Shown piece by piece: positions 8,613 to 16,967 of a stretch of DNA of 64,000 bases (its first letter is position 1; the number at the start of each line of letters is the position of its first letter). The translations under genes and the position numbers were made by a program. The stretch lies in NCBI RefSeq assembly GCF_014851675.1, contig NZ_JACVAE010000005.1, positions 291,024-355,023 of the forward strand. The letters run 5' to 3'. The notes beneath the pieces were generated by a model. That model ran no database searches, was not told the origin of the DNA, and worked only from the letters and a program-made list of their open reading frames with translations. Source of the DNA: Rhizobium sp. ARZ01 (lineage in GTDB: Bacteria; Pseudomonadota; Alphaproteobacteria; Rhizobiales; Rhizobiaceae).

Positions 8613-9120
8613 GCAACCTCACGGAGGGTGATGCGAAAACGACACAATTTTGAAACTGCGGGGGCTACGGCACGCGTGCCAATTCGGAGCAAGTGCGCAC
8701 GCGACAGGTCGTCGACGTGCCCTGCCGCGCTTGACCTGTTAGCTAGGAACCCGGTCTGCACTACTACGACCCCACCACCCCCGCGATGTGTCATGAAGCT
8801 CTTGGCCGCTCGTCGGCGTCATATACAACCCTTGTCAGTTACAAGCACTTTCGCTCTCCGCCATTGTGACCGCATGCGGTCTGGCTCTATTTCCGACAAA
8901 GATGAATTCAAGCTGCGCTGCTGCCCAAACGCTCCGACGGGTGCCACGCGACTTCCATGCAGATGCATGCCGCGGGTGGTCCACGGTCGAATCCTTTTCA
9001 AGATCGACACCCTAACGCCGTGCTGCCCGGATCAGGTGGCCGGTTTCGCACTCACTCGCACCGGAGAACGACGATGCTCCAGGGTTTTATCATCGCCGCT
9101 TTCCGGACGTTATGCCCAGT

Positions 9121-10986
9121 TCAAAGGATGAAGTCCGATTTGCTCATCGTAAGGCTGAGGTCGAGCATGATCGAGAAGTCGGCCTTTCCATCGCCGTTCA
9201 CGTCGCCCTGGATGAATGTGTCGCCGGACTTCTTCTCGAAGCGCAGTTCTCCGGCCTTCTTGTGGAACTTCTCCGCGCCAATGAAGGTGAAGGCTTGGTC
9301 GCCGCCGGATTTCGTGCTGGCGTCGATCGCCTTGAGATTGATCTTGTCGCCTTGCGCGCGGCTGAAATCGTAAATCGTGTCGCGACCGGACGAAGCGACC
9401 GTGGAGTCGGTTGCCGACATGAAGACGAAGGTATCGGCACCCAGCCCGCCATAGAGCTTGTCCGCACCGGTGCCGCCATAAAGCATGTCGTTTCCGGCTT
9501 CGCCCTTCAGCGTGTTGATGCCGGTGGTCCCCTTGATGACGTTGGCAAGGGCATTGCCGGTGCCGTTGATGTTGCCCGTTCCCGTCAGCGTCAGATTTTC
9601 GACATTGACCGAAAGGGTGGTGTTGACGGATGCCTTGACGAGATCGATGCCTTCGTTCGCCTTCTCCGCCACAGCGTCGGCCAGGTTGTCGACGATATAG
9701 GTGTCGTTGCCCTTGCCGCCCTGCATCTTGTCGGCGCCGGCCTTGCCGTCAAGCACGTTGTCGGCGGCATTGCCAAAGAGGACGTTTGCCAGGGTGTTGC
9801 CGGTGCCGTTGATCTTTGCTGCGCCGGCTAGCGTCAGATTTTCGATGTTTGCCGCAAGGGTGTAGCTGACCGACGCCTGGACGAGATCGATGCCTTCGTT
9901 TGCCTTCTCCGCTACGGTGTCAGCCAGGTTGTCGACGATATAGGTGTCGTTGCCTTTGCCGCCCTGCATCTTGTCCGCCCCGGCTTTGCCGTCGAGCACG
10001 TTGTCGGCAGTGTTTCCGATGAGAACGTTGGCCAGGCTGTTGCCGCTGCCATTGATCTTTGCCGTTCCTGTCAGCGTCAGATTTTCGACGTTTGTCGCAA
10101 GAGTGTAGCCGACCGAAGCCTGGACGAGATCGGTGCCTTCGCTGGCGTTCTCGATCACCTTGTCGCCGGCATTGTCGACGATGAACGTATCGTTGCCCGC
10201 TCCGCCATACAGGAAATCCCGATCTGTTCCGCCATTGAGCGTGTCGTTGCCGCTGCCGCCATAGAGCTTGTCGATGCCAGCGTCGCCGTAAAGCCTGTCA
10301 TTGTCGATGCCGCCGCGGATCTCGTCATCTCCTTCGCCGCCGTAGACTTCGCCCGATAGCCTTCCGTTCGTGCCATCGTAAACGTCCATGCCGCCGCCGA
10401 GATAGATATTGCCGATCATGTGGCCGGTATTGGTGATGAGATCTTTCGCTATGGTGGGCAGTCCGTCATAGGAGGCAGCTTTTCCGGAAATGGTTCCGCT
10501 GTTAACGAGTGAAATGATGCCATTGACACTGGCTTGATTGGGTCTGGTCACACCAAAATTCTTGCCCTCGATCGTTCCAGAGTTTGTGATTGTTGATATG
10601 GTCTCTCCATAGGAGTACATGATCACGCCTACGTTCGACGTCCACACATCACCGGCGTTGATGAGTTGGTTTTCTCGTCCTTCCATCCAAATGCCGGTTG
10701 AGGCGAATTCGTACCCCCTAACAACGCCGCTTGCTGCGATGCTCACGATGTTTCCAAAATCTTCTTCCGCATCACCGAGCTTGATTGCGACTCTCGGACC
10801 GAGAACGGTGCCGGCGACATCGACCCTATGCTGGCTGCCAGTGCCGGTTATTGTTAAGTCGAGGCCGTTTGTGGCATCGGTTCGAGCGACCGTGACGTCA
10901 CGGCCGATATAGAGATCGTCCTCGTTGGCAAGAGTGATGCGAACGCCCGTACCGATCGAGTCGGAAGTAAGAACCTGGAATGCCAT
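9121..10986 (-). CDS. RTX (hemolysin-type calcium-binding) secreted protein
   Basis: 621 residues without a Sec signal peptide. The first 210 residues form short beta repeats (NSGTISGKAASYDG-like, N-[ST]-G-x-I motifs) resembling a beta-helix. RTX nonapeptides GGxGxDxLx follow: GDAGIDKLYGGSGNDTLNGG, LYGGAGNDTF. Three 81-residue units (ENLTLTGTAKINGSGNSLAN... GGKGNDTYIVDNLAD) come next, then a serralysin-like C-terminal domain (DTIYDFSRAQGDKINLKAID) ending MSKSDFIL. This C-terminus is the type I secretion signal. An AGGA lies about 10 bases before the ATG. Substrate of a type I exporter not present here; probably an extracellular or adhesin-like protein, since no catalytic motif is visible. Confidence 0.85.
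   Translation of the reverse strand: MAFQVLTSDSIGTGVRITLANEDDLYIGRDVTVARTDATNGLDLTITGTGSQHRVDVAGTVLGPRVAIKLGDAEEDFGNIVSIAASGVVRGYEFASTGIWMEGRENQLINAGDVWTSNVGVIMYSYGETISTITNSGTIEGKNFGVTRPNQASVNGIISLVNSGTISGKAASYDGLPTIAKDLITNTGHMIGNIYLGGGMDVYDGTNGRLSGEVYGGEGDDEIRGGIDNDRLYGDAGIDKLYGGSGNDTLNGGTDRDFLYGGAGNDTFIVDNAGDKVIENASEGTDLVQASVGYTLATNVENLTLTGTAKINGSGNSLANVLIGNTADNVLDGKAGADKMQGGKGNDTYIVDNLADTVAEKANEGIDLVQASVSYTLAANIENLTLAGAAKINGTGNTLANVLFGNAADNVLDGKAGADKMQGGKGNDTYIVDNLADAVAEKANEGIDLVKASVNTTLSVNVENLTLTGTGNINGTGNALANVIKGTTGINTLKGEAGNDMLYGGTGADKLYGGLGADTFVFMSATDSTVASSGRDTIYDFSRAQGDKINLKAIDASTKSGGDQAFTFIGAEKFHKKAGELRFEKKSGDTFIQGDVNGDGKADFSIMLDLSLTMSKSDFIL
9661..10180. repeat. 243-bp in-frame tandem repeats in the RTX gene
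   Basis: The same stretch begins at 9661 and 9904, exactly 243 bases (81 codons) apart, with a third more diverged unit at 10147. DNA identity between the first two is very high, including third positions. This points to recent duplication or gene conversion and to possible copy-number variation between strains. Confidence 0.75.
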
Positions 10987-11260
10987 GTGTACTATCCTCG
11001 TTTGTGGGGTGCAGTGGCTCTAACGTTTTGTTGTGCGCTCGTAGTCCGCCACTGTCTGTCTGAAGTAAAAGTGCTCGATGGCGAGTTTTGTTAGAAGCAA
11101 TCGAGTAGTCCGGGCACTGCAGCTGCGGGGCGAAATCGCTCAACTTGCACTCGCGTGATCGGTGCCGTCACTGGTCCGGTGGCAAGCACCTGATTCCGCG
11201 GCCACTCGCATTCCCTCGGCAGTTTTCGCGTCGCTGCTAAACCGGCCCATTTTGTTCGCA

Positions 11261-11370
11261 TAGTCGCACCCAACTAATTTATCCGGGGGCGGTGCTAACA
11301 TGGCTAATCTGCAGGCGCCCCCCTGTAACACAGGGGGCCGTTCCTAATTGCTGAGAAAAAGCGGAACCGT
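11261..11370. repeat. Diverged ~107-bp repeat, copy A
   Basis: This segment aligns with 12969-13075 through a shared GTGCTA-ACATGG core, a GC-rich hairpin (CCCCCTGT / ACAGGGGG) and a terminal GCTGAG-AAAGCGGAA block. Read on the minus strand its edge encodes RGTVPLFLSN and a stop, matching the last ten codons (RATIPLSLSN) of the response regulator at 13050. It is thus the tail and terminator of a lost paralogue, joined directly to a relaxase scrap. Confidence 0.55.
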
Positions 11371-11382
11371 ACCGCGTCGGCG

Positions 11383-11575
11383 GCGAGCTGGCCGTAACAA
11401 AGGGCTTCCGTTCCGCCGCGACGGATGGCGAGACCGTCATCGGCAAGTTCACTCGGACCATCCAGCTACCGAGCGGCAAGTTCACCCTGGTCGAGCAGAG
11501 CCATGAGTTCATGATGGCAGTTAGGGCGCCAGAGGGGGGATCAGCCTCTAGTTTCCAGCCCGCCCTTGCCCAAAG
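11383..11575 (+). pseudogene. Relaxase (DUF3363 region) fragment
   Basis: An open frame without start reads DGETVIGKFTRTIQLPSGKF, then TLVEQSHEFMM. This resembles the DUF3363 segment of rhizobial mobilisation relaxases, where the pattern is S-G-K-[FY]-A-L-[IV]-E-K-S-x-E-F followed by a VPWRP motif. The downstream VPWRP is lost. About 50 residues remain. It suggests that a conjugative or mobilisable element once sat here. No other transfer genes are visible. Confidence 0.4.
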
Positions 11576-11599
11576 CAGTCCTTCAACCTACTGCGCGGT

Positions 11600-11953
11600 A
11601 CGTAGAGAGTGCGCTCGGGGAATAGTCGTTACTTTTTACCCGGTCGGCAGAAAAAGACGGAACCGATACTACATCGATGTTGACCAGATCGCCCGGTTCA
11701 ATCCGCCGATTACCGGGAATCCCATGGGCAATTTCCTCGTTAACGCTGATGCAGGTTGCGCCTGGAAAGCTATTGCAGAGCTCTGGCTCCGGCCGCGCGC
11801 CCTCTTGTTCGATAAGCTCACGACCAATCGCATCAAGTTCAGCCGTCGTCATCGCGGGCTCAAGAGCGGCGCCCATGGCAGACAGGGTATTGGCAACGAT
11901 CCGGCGCCTATTTCTTTGAGTTTGATAAATTCGTCTTCATTCGAAATCGTCAT
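11600..11953 (-). pseudogene. Type I methionine aminopeptidase, frameshifted and truncated
   Basis: An ATG at 11953, two bases after the EAL gene stop, opens MTISNEDEFIKLKEIG. The match then shifts frame by an indel near 11905 into MGAALEPAMTTAELDAIGRE and NSFPGATCISVNEEIAHGIP, a clear MetAP N-terminal half. After VNIDV the similarity fades and the metal-binding Asp/His/Glu residues of the C-terminal half are absent. The enzyme cannot be functional. An essential housekeeping copy must exist elsewhere; this was an accessory paralogue. Confidence 0.7.
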
Positions 11954-11954
11954 C

Positions 11955-12947
11955 TTAAGCTTCCGATACCGCTCCGGCGGGCTCATGACTAAATTTGTTT
12001 TTTATCGCCAGTAATTCTACTTCCCCTCCCGGTCCGCCAGCATTGGCGACCGGCAACGGAAGGTATTCGATAACAGGGCTTGCAAAGTAGTGACCTTGCA
12101 TCAGGTTTATACCAAGGTCGCGCAGTGCATCCATTTCTTGCCGCGTTTCGATCCCCTCAGCGATCACCGCCGTATGCAGTCGGCTGCAAACGTCATGGAT
12201 GGCTGACATAATCGACCGCCGCCTGTTATCCGAGTCGATCCCTCGGATCAGGCTCATGTCAAGCTTCAGGATATCCGGCATGAACTCCAGCAGTGCAGCA
12301 ATGCAACTGTAGCCTACACCAAAGTCGTCATAAGCAATCCGTGCGCCTCGGCGTTTGCAGGCGAGAATTTGTTCTTTCGCACGGGCGACATCGTCAATCG
12401 CCTCGCGTTCGGAAATTTCAAAGATGAGCTTTTCCTCGGCGAACCCACTAGAGCGAGCAACATCGAGCGTCGAGAGTAGTCCATGGTAGGCGTGGCCGAC
12501 GGTTTCTGATGAGATGTTCACGCTCAAGCAAGCAGACAGATTGAGGCCCTGCGCAAGCTGCACGGCTCGCTTACGACACTCGGCGTCAAATGCTTGGAAA
12601 TCCGAAGCGCGCGCCGCAGCCAAGACCGTCGAGGCAGCTTCGCCATTCAGACCGCGAACCAGAGCTTCATAGGCATAAGGCTTCGTTCCGGCGGAAAGGT
12701 CGACAATCGGTTGAAATGCTATGGTAAACTTGGATTCTCGGCAATGTTCTTCGAGCATCTCAATCCTAGCTGCCTCGTTAAGCTCGTTACTTGGATCGCC
12801 AGTGTTTGGCGAACGGTTTATGCGTATTTCACTTCGCGCTGATCGCAGCTCGGGAATGGTGCTGGGTGACAGCAACCCTCGATGCTTCAACCAAACCACG
12901 GACAATGAATCCTTTCCCCGTGGAGCGAATGCTGCTTGATCCTTCAC
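11955..12947 (-). CDS. EAL-domain cyclic-di-GMP phosphodiesterase
   Basis: 330 residues from a GTG at 12947, preceded at 11 bases by GAGGAGG. The first 65 residues have no known domain; the rest is one EAL domain. All catalytic signatures are visible: YAYEALVRG (E94), CLSVNISS, IFEISERE, AYDDFGVGYS, ILKLDMSLI, VIAEGIET and LMQGHYFA. It should therefore hydrolyse c-di-GMP to pGpG. It has no membrane segment, so it is cytoplasmic. It lies 100 bases beyond the two-component operon on the same strand, separated by a terminator-like hairpin; read-through could couple them. Confidence 0.85.
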   Translation of the reverse strand: MKDQAAFAPRGKDSLSVVWLKHRGLLSPSTIPELRSARSEIRINRSPNTGDPSNELNEAARIEMLEEHCRESKFTIAFQPIVDLSAGTKPYAYEALVRGLNGEAASTVLAAARASDFQAFDAECRKRAVQLAQGLNLSACLSVNISSETVGHAYHGLLSTLDVARSSGFAEEKLIFEISEREAIDDVARAKEQILACKRRGARIAYDDFGVGYSCIAALLEFMPDILKLDMSLIRGIDSDNRRRSIMSAIHDVCSRLHTAVIAEGIETRQEMDALRDLGINLMQGHYFASPVIEYLPLPVANAGGPGGEVELLAIKNKFSHEPAGAVSEA

Positions 12948-12968
12948 GGGCTCGACATCCTCCTCGTG

Positions 12969-13075
12969 TAGTCGCGCCCAATTAACCTGTCAGGGTGGTG
13001 CTAGCATGGTCAATCGGCGGGCGCCCTCTGTGAAAGCAGGGGGCGCCCTTCAGTTGCTGAGCGAAAGCGGAATCG
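12969..13075. repeat. Diverged ~107-bp repeat, copy B
   Basis: Partner of the segment at 11261-11370. It covers the last codons of the response regulator, its terminator hairpin and the spacer up to the EAL gene ribosome-binding site. Because copy B includes coding sequence of an intact gene, it is probably the parental locus. Confidence 0.55.
13019..13048 (-). terminator. Terminator of the two-component operon
   Basis: Twelve-base arms GGGCGCCCTCTG and CAGGGGGCGCCC pair with one mismatch around a TGAAAG loop, directly after the response regulator stop. No long T-run follows, so efficiency may be partial. Confidence 0.6.
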
Positions 13076-14129
13076 TTGCCCTTATCAGCAGGGCGATCAG
13101 ATCGGCCTGGCGATGGGTGTGGGTCTTCTGGAACAGGTTCTGCAAGTGGAAGGTGACGGTGGTCGGCTTCACGCCGAATTCTTGCCCGATCTCTTCAAGC
13201 CGTTTTCCGGCGACCAAGGCAGCGGCCAACCTTGCTTCTGCCGAGGTGCAGCCGAACAGGGATGCCAGAACATCGGCGGAGATATCGGCTTGTCTGTCAG
13301 GATCGATGACGAGGACAACGACATGGCGGACATTGCTACTTGGGAGGTTGATCGAGGATAGTTGCAGCACGAGGGGATGCCCTTCTTCCCGCTCTACCGC
13401 GACCGACTGGCTGGTTCCGATATCCCGCAGGACGGCAGTGATTGCGGCTTTCAGAGATTGCGACGATTTTGCAAAGCGGGCGAGGAGGCCCGTCGATGTC
13501 AGGGAAAGCCCCTCTGCCCTGGCGATCAAATGTCGTCCAGCTTCGTTGGTCATGCGGACCTCGCCGCTTTCCTCGATCAGGAAGATGCCGATCGCAAGCC
13601 GATCCAGCGCTGCTGCCAGCGCCGCCAGCGTAACCTCGCCGTCTCGCACCGCCTGCTCGATCATCTGTTGCTGCTGGCGCTGCAAGTCGACAAGGAGCGA
13701 TCGGCGAACCCGGTCCACTAGGCGAAGCCGTGATTTGATCGTTGCGAGTAGGTCGTCGAAGTCGACAGGTTTTACCAGATAGTCATCCGCGCCGGCATTC
13801 TTGCCGTTCAAGACCTCGACCCTGTCGGCCAATGCCGTCAGAAAGACGAAAGGCACTTCCGCAAGGTCGGGGCGATCAGTCCTGAGCATTGCCATCAGTT
13901 CGTACCCGCCGATTTCCGGCATCGTGACGTCGCACAAGATCAGATCGGGACGCACCGCCTCGAGTTCGCGAAGCGCTTCCCGTCCGTTGCCCGCTTCGAC
14001 CACGCGATAGCCTGCCGAAACGAGTTCTTCGACGATATCGGAGCGAAGATCGGCTTCATCTTCAACGCATAGGACAATTCTTTGGAGACCGGATTCCAGA
14101 CCCGGTGTGGGAAGGTGATCCAAGTTCAT
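13050..14129 (-). CDS. Response regulator, receiver plus LuxR-type HTH
   Basis: 359 residues. Receiver domain about 17-135: acidic pair VEDEAD, phosphoacceptor D67 in LILCDVTMPEIGG, Thr/Ser in FVFLTAL and K120 in DDYLVKPVDF. A Gln-rich linker (LQRQQQQMIEQ) leads to a PAS-like middle domain (IGIFLIEESGEVRMTNEAGR). The C-terminal LuxR/GerE HTH runs about 290-350 (VKPTTVTFHLQNLFQKTHTH). Its start overlaps the kinase stop by 4 bases (ATGA), so the two are translationally coupled. A receiver, PAS-like and LuxR arrangement is less common than NarL-type regulators. Confidence 0.85.
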   Translation of the reverse strand: MNLDHLPTPGLESGLQRIVLCVEDEADLRSDIVEELVSAGYRVVEAGNGREALRELEAVRPDLILCDVTMPEIGGYELMAMLRTDRPDLAEVPFVFLTALADRVEVLNGKNAGADDYLVKPVDFDDLLATIKSRLRLVDRVRRSLLVDLQRQQQQMIEQAVRDGEVTLAALAAALDRLAIGIFLIEESGEVRMTNEAGRHLIARAEGLSLTSTGLLARFAKSSQSLKAAITAVLRDIGTSQSVAVEREEGHPLVLQLSSINLPSSNVRHVVVLVIDPDRQADISADVLASLFGCTSAEARLAAALVAGKRLEEIGQEFGVKPTTVTFHLQNLFQKTHTHRQADLIALLIRATIPLSLSN

Positions 14130-15907
14130 GCTGCTAGCGCTTCCTCTCTGGGTATGGTGAGAACAAAAATCGAGCCGCCACCCTCACGTGCGAAAGCGTC
14201 CACATCACCCCCGTGCATGCGGGCTATTGTGCGCGCGACATGCAGACCGATACCTGTCCCTTCGACGCCCACGGCGGTCCTTGCACGAAAGAAGCGTTCA
14301 AAAAGTTTGTGACGCTCTTCTTCGGGAATACCGACGCCCCGATCGCTGACGCGAATGCGAACCTGTTGGTGATCCACCTCCGCAGAGACGTCGATTGAGT
14401 GGGGCGGCGATGAATATTTGACGGCGTTAGAAAGCAGGTTGGCGACCACCTGGTCGATGAGGAGCGGATCGCAGGATGTCCATGCCGGCAAGTGCTCCAG
14501 TTCGATGTGGAATATCCGGTTAGGGGATGTCTCCTTTTGACGCTCGCAGGCCTCGACAATGAGTTTCGCGAGGTCGCAACGCCGAATGTCGACATCGATT
14601 TGCCCGGCGTCCATCTTGGCGGCATTCAACGTACTCGATACGAGGCGGGTGAGCCGCAGTACCGCCGCGCGGATCTTTCCTGCGCGCTCGTGGATTTCTT
14701 CTTCCGTCATTTGCCTGCCGCGGCGGATAATCCGCTGTGCACTGGCATCGATAATCGACAAAGGGGTTCGGAACTGATGTGACACCATCGACACGAAGCC
14801 CTTGTAGAGCTCACGCAGGCCGGTCTCTCGCGCCAGCGATTCTTCGAGATCGCGCGTTCGTTCCGCAACGATGGTTTCGAGCTGGTCCCGGTGCTTGACG
14901 AGTTCGAGTTGGGCGCTGTGTGCGTCGGTGACGTCGCGGAAGAAGAGGATTCCCCCGATGATCGTGTCCCCCGATTTGATCGGATACGTAAATTTCTCGA
15001 TGTAACGAGTGCTGTCGGGAATAGCATGGGCAGGCATGTGAAGGCTCTCGCCCGCAAGTGTCTGGCGCATCAGGTCCATGATCATGTGGTCGTCGGGAAA
15101 AGAATAAGCTTTCTGAATGAGGTGACCGACGATGTCCTTTCCGTCCGGGACGGGAAACATCGCACTCATGGCGGAGTTCCAGTGCGTGCAGCGAAATTCC
15201 CGGTCGAAGGCCGCCACTCCGTCTCCGCTCGACTCGAGCAGGAGGCGCGAGAAGTCGCGGTCGCGCCTGAGCGTATTCTCGGCAAGGGCAACGGAGCGCA
15301 GGCTTGCCACCAGGCGCATGACGATAAATATCCCGAAGCCGAAAATCAGAATAACGGCAATACTCGCTTCGAAGAGAATGCCCCTGTACTTCTCGCGCTG
15401 TCCCGCGGCGCTGTTGCGTTCAGCAATCATGATGTCGTTGGCCGCGCTCCTGAACATGGCGGCGTCGCTCAACAGATTGTCGAGGACGGGTTGTGGAATA
15501 TCGATTTTGGAAACTGCTGCGATCCTTAGCGCCTGTTCGAAAGCCTTCAGATGAGCCGTTGCTGTCTCGATCGGCTCATTTCCCAGATTCCGGGCGATTA
15601 CTTCTCCCAGCATCCCCTCGGAGAGAAGCGCAAGACGGCTGAAAGCCATGTCGAGCCGAAGCTGAAGTTGTTCGACGTCGGCGTCTGTTCGATTGCCCCG
15701 GTTCCAAGCCTCGCAGGTCAATGCAAGACGATGATCCTCGTAATGAACCTGGGAAATCAACCACAGAACGTTCTCGCCAACGGAGTTGGACAAATCCTTT
15801 TCAGCTTCCATCAGCCGGTGCAGGGCCAGGCTCAGCAACACGGCGCAGGCGGCGACGATCGCTATGGTTAGCGCCGTGACTGTTCGCTTGCTGACCAAGA
15901 TGTTCAT
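14126..15907 (-). CDS. Membrane sensor histidine kinase with PAS domain
   Basis: 593 residues. A first membrane segment lies at about 10-30 and a second at about 180-202, enclosing a 150-residue periplasmic helical domain. PAS at about 215-330 ends in the typical PAC segment (GGILFFRDVTDAH). A coiled coil follows (KHRDQLETIVAERTRDLEES). The H-box is MVSHQFRTPLSIID with His 377. ATPase boxes: N NLLSNAVKYS, G1 DRGVGIPEEE, G2 GTGIGLHVAR. Autophosphorylates and passes phosphate to the regulator encoded next. Stop and start codons overlap on both sides (4 bases each), so the sensor, kinase and regulator form one unit. Confidence 0.9.
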   Translation of the reverse strand: MNILVSKRTVTALTIAIVAACAVLLSLALHRLMEAEKDLSNSVGENVLWLISQVHYEDHRLALTCEAWNRGNRTDADVEQLQLRLDMAFSRLALLSEGMLGEVIARNLGNEPIETATAHLKAFEQALRIAAVSKIDIPQPVLDNLLSDAAMFRSAANDIMIAERNSAAGQREKYRGILFEASIAVILIFGFGIFIVMRLVASLRSVALAENTLRRDRDFSRLLLESSGDGVAAFDREFRCTHWNSAMSAMFPVPDGKDIVGHLIQKAYSFPDDHMIMDLMRQTLAGESLHMPAHAIPDSTRYIEKFTYPIKSGDTIIGGILFFRDVTDAHSAQLELVKHRDQLETIVAERTRDLEESLARETGLRELYKGFVSMVSHQFRTPLSIIDASAQRIIRRGRQMTEEEIHERAGKIRAAVLRLTRLVSSTLNAAKMDAGQIDVDIRRCDLAKLIVEACERQKETSPNRIFHIELEHLPAWTSCDPLLIDQVVANLLSNAVKYSSPPHSIDVSAEVDHQQVRIRVSDRGVGIPEEERHKLFERFFRARTAVGVEGTGIGLHVARTIARMHGGDVDAFAREGGGSIFVLTIPREEALAA

Positions 15908-16425
15908 CGAACCTCTATTTTGTTAAGCTGCCATACCCATCTGGAATCATATCGTTCGTCGCGGATTTCGGCGATACTGTCACGCGGGTAAACGATCCAG
16001 AGCGGCCCTTTGTCCCGCCGGGACAATGGCTTTCCCTCCATCTGCATGGCAAGCAAGACGCCGAATTTCTCCGCATCCGACAGGGGAAACGCGATCCTGT
16101 AACCGTTGATGGCCTCCGCGAAGAGTGTATCGCCTTGCGCTCCGACCGCAGCCAGCACGTCCTTCAGCAGAATGCCATCGAAACGGGCGATCCCGTCGGT
16201 CCAGGGCGTATGCGTTTCTATCCGGTGCGCCGGAAACGTTGAAAGAAAATCCGCATCGAGAAGTGCGGCCCCGTCGCCATTCGTCTTTTCGATCTTTCCC
16301 GTCACTGTAAGCAACACCTGACCGCTCGGGTACGCAAGATCTTTCGAGAATGCCGGTTGCGCAGTGAACAGGGCAAGCGCCACCAAAGACTGAAACCAGA
16401 ATATTCGGTTATCGGGAGTATTCAT
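15904..16425 (-). CDS. Periplasmic sulfite-oxidase-fold protein lacking cofactor cysteine
   Basis: 173 residues with an N-terminal hydrophobic stretch (FQSLVALALFTAQPAFS) ending in a likely signal-peptidase site. The rest matches the oxidoreductase molybdopterin-binding fold: HRIETHTPWTDGIARFDGIL, LLKDVLAAVGA, GYRIAFPLSD, GPLWIVYPRD and a closing WVWQLNKIEV. The protein has no cysteine at all, so the Cys that ligates molybdenum in sulfite oxidases is missing; catalysis is unlikely. As first gene of an operon with a kinase and regulator, a ligand-sensing or accessory role in the periplasm is inferred. Confidence 0.7.
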   Translation of the reverse strand: MNTPDNRIFWFQSLVALALFTAQPAFSKDLAYPSGQVLLTVTGKIEKTNGDGAALLDADFLSTFPAHRIETHTPWTDGIARFDGILLKDVLAAVGAQGDTLFAEAINGYRIAFPLSDAEKFGVLLAMQMEGKPLSRRDKGPLWIVYPRDSIAEIRDERYDSRWVWQLNKIEVR

Positions 16426-16622
16426 CTGACGGATCTTTCACAATCGAAGCACTTTGAGCTCCCGATGGTGTAAGCGCCCGCTTTTCTCTGCACCCCCTAT
16501 GAACGTATGGGGCGCGCCCCGATTTCTTCCATTACATGGTGAAGGCAAGTCTACTGCTTCTTGGATCAGAGCACATCTGCTGGAGCACGGGCTCAATCAA
16601 CTATAAAGTTTCAGGGAAAATC

Positions 16623-16967
16623 ATGAAGTTCTTCATTATCGGACTGCTTTGCCTTGCCATTGGCGGATGCAGTCAATCCTCTTCGGAAACGGGAGCGACA
16701 ACCTCGGCGCGCGGAAAATCTGCGGTGGCCACACGCGGGATGCAAAAGAGAAAGCCGGAGACGAAGAGGGACGCCTGCGCGGAAGCCGTCCAGGCGCAAT
16801 CGAATGCGGCGATGCTGGGCGGCGCGCTCGGGATGGTTGGAAGTTTCGGAGGCTTTGGGGGGCGCGGCGGCATGGTTGCCAGCCAGGTCGCATCGACGGC
16901 GGGCAACATGGTCGCCAACAGCCAGTCGACAAAGGCGCAGTCGGGGGTCATGCAAGAATGCTACTGA
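16623..16967 (+). CDS. Small lipoprotein
   Basis: 114 residues from the ATG at 16623. MKFFIIGLLCLAIGGCSQSS is a lipoprotein signal peptide with lipobox LAIGGC; an Asp is not present at +2, so outer-membrane sorting is plausible. The mature part is basic, then Gly/Ala-rich (GGALGMVGSFGGFGGRGGMV), and ends AQSGVMQECY. One further Cys pair could form a disulfide. Function unknown. It overlaps the next gene by 10 bases, so the two are probably co-expressed; a divergent promoter region separates it from the kinase operon. Confidence 0.7.
   Translation: MKFFIIGLLCLAIGGCSQSSSETGATTSARGKSAVATRGMQKRKPETKRDACAEAVQAQSNAAMLGGALGMVGSFGGFGGRGGMVASQVASTAGNMVANSQSTKAQSGVMQECY

Larger units (their letters stand above)
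8319..9120. other. Intergenic region between the exporter and RTX genes
   Basis: About 800 bases. Long frames in it encode low-complexity, Arg/Cys-rich translations without family resemblance. The only structures I can point to are a 16-codon mini-ORF and a palindrome just upstream of it, listed separately. Confidence 0.4.

Noticed and set aside
8319..9120. Possible membrane-fusion partner gene for the ABC exporter or RTX export
   Set aside because: No frame in the gap resembles HlyD or an outer-membrane channel.
8424..9131. 235-codon plus-strand frame in the exporter-RTX gap
   Set aside because: Arg/Cys-rich translation without family, no ribosome-binding site; treated as non-coding.
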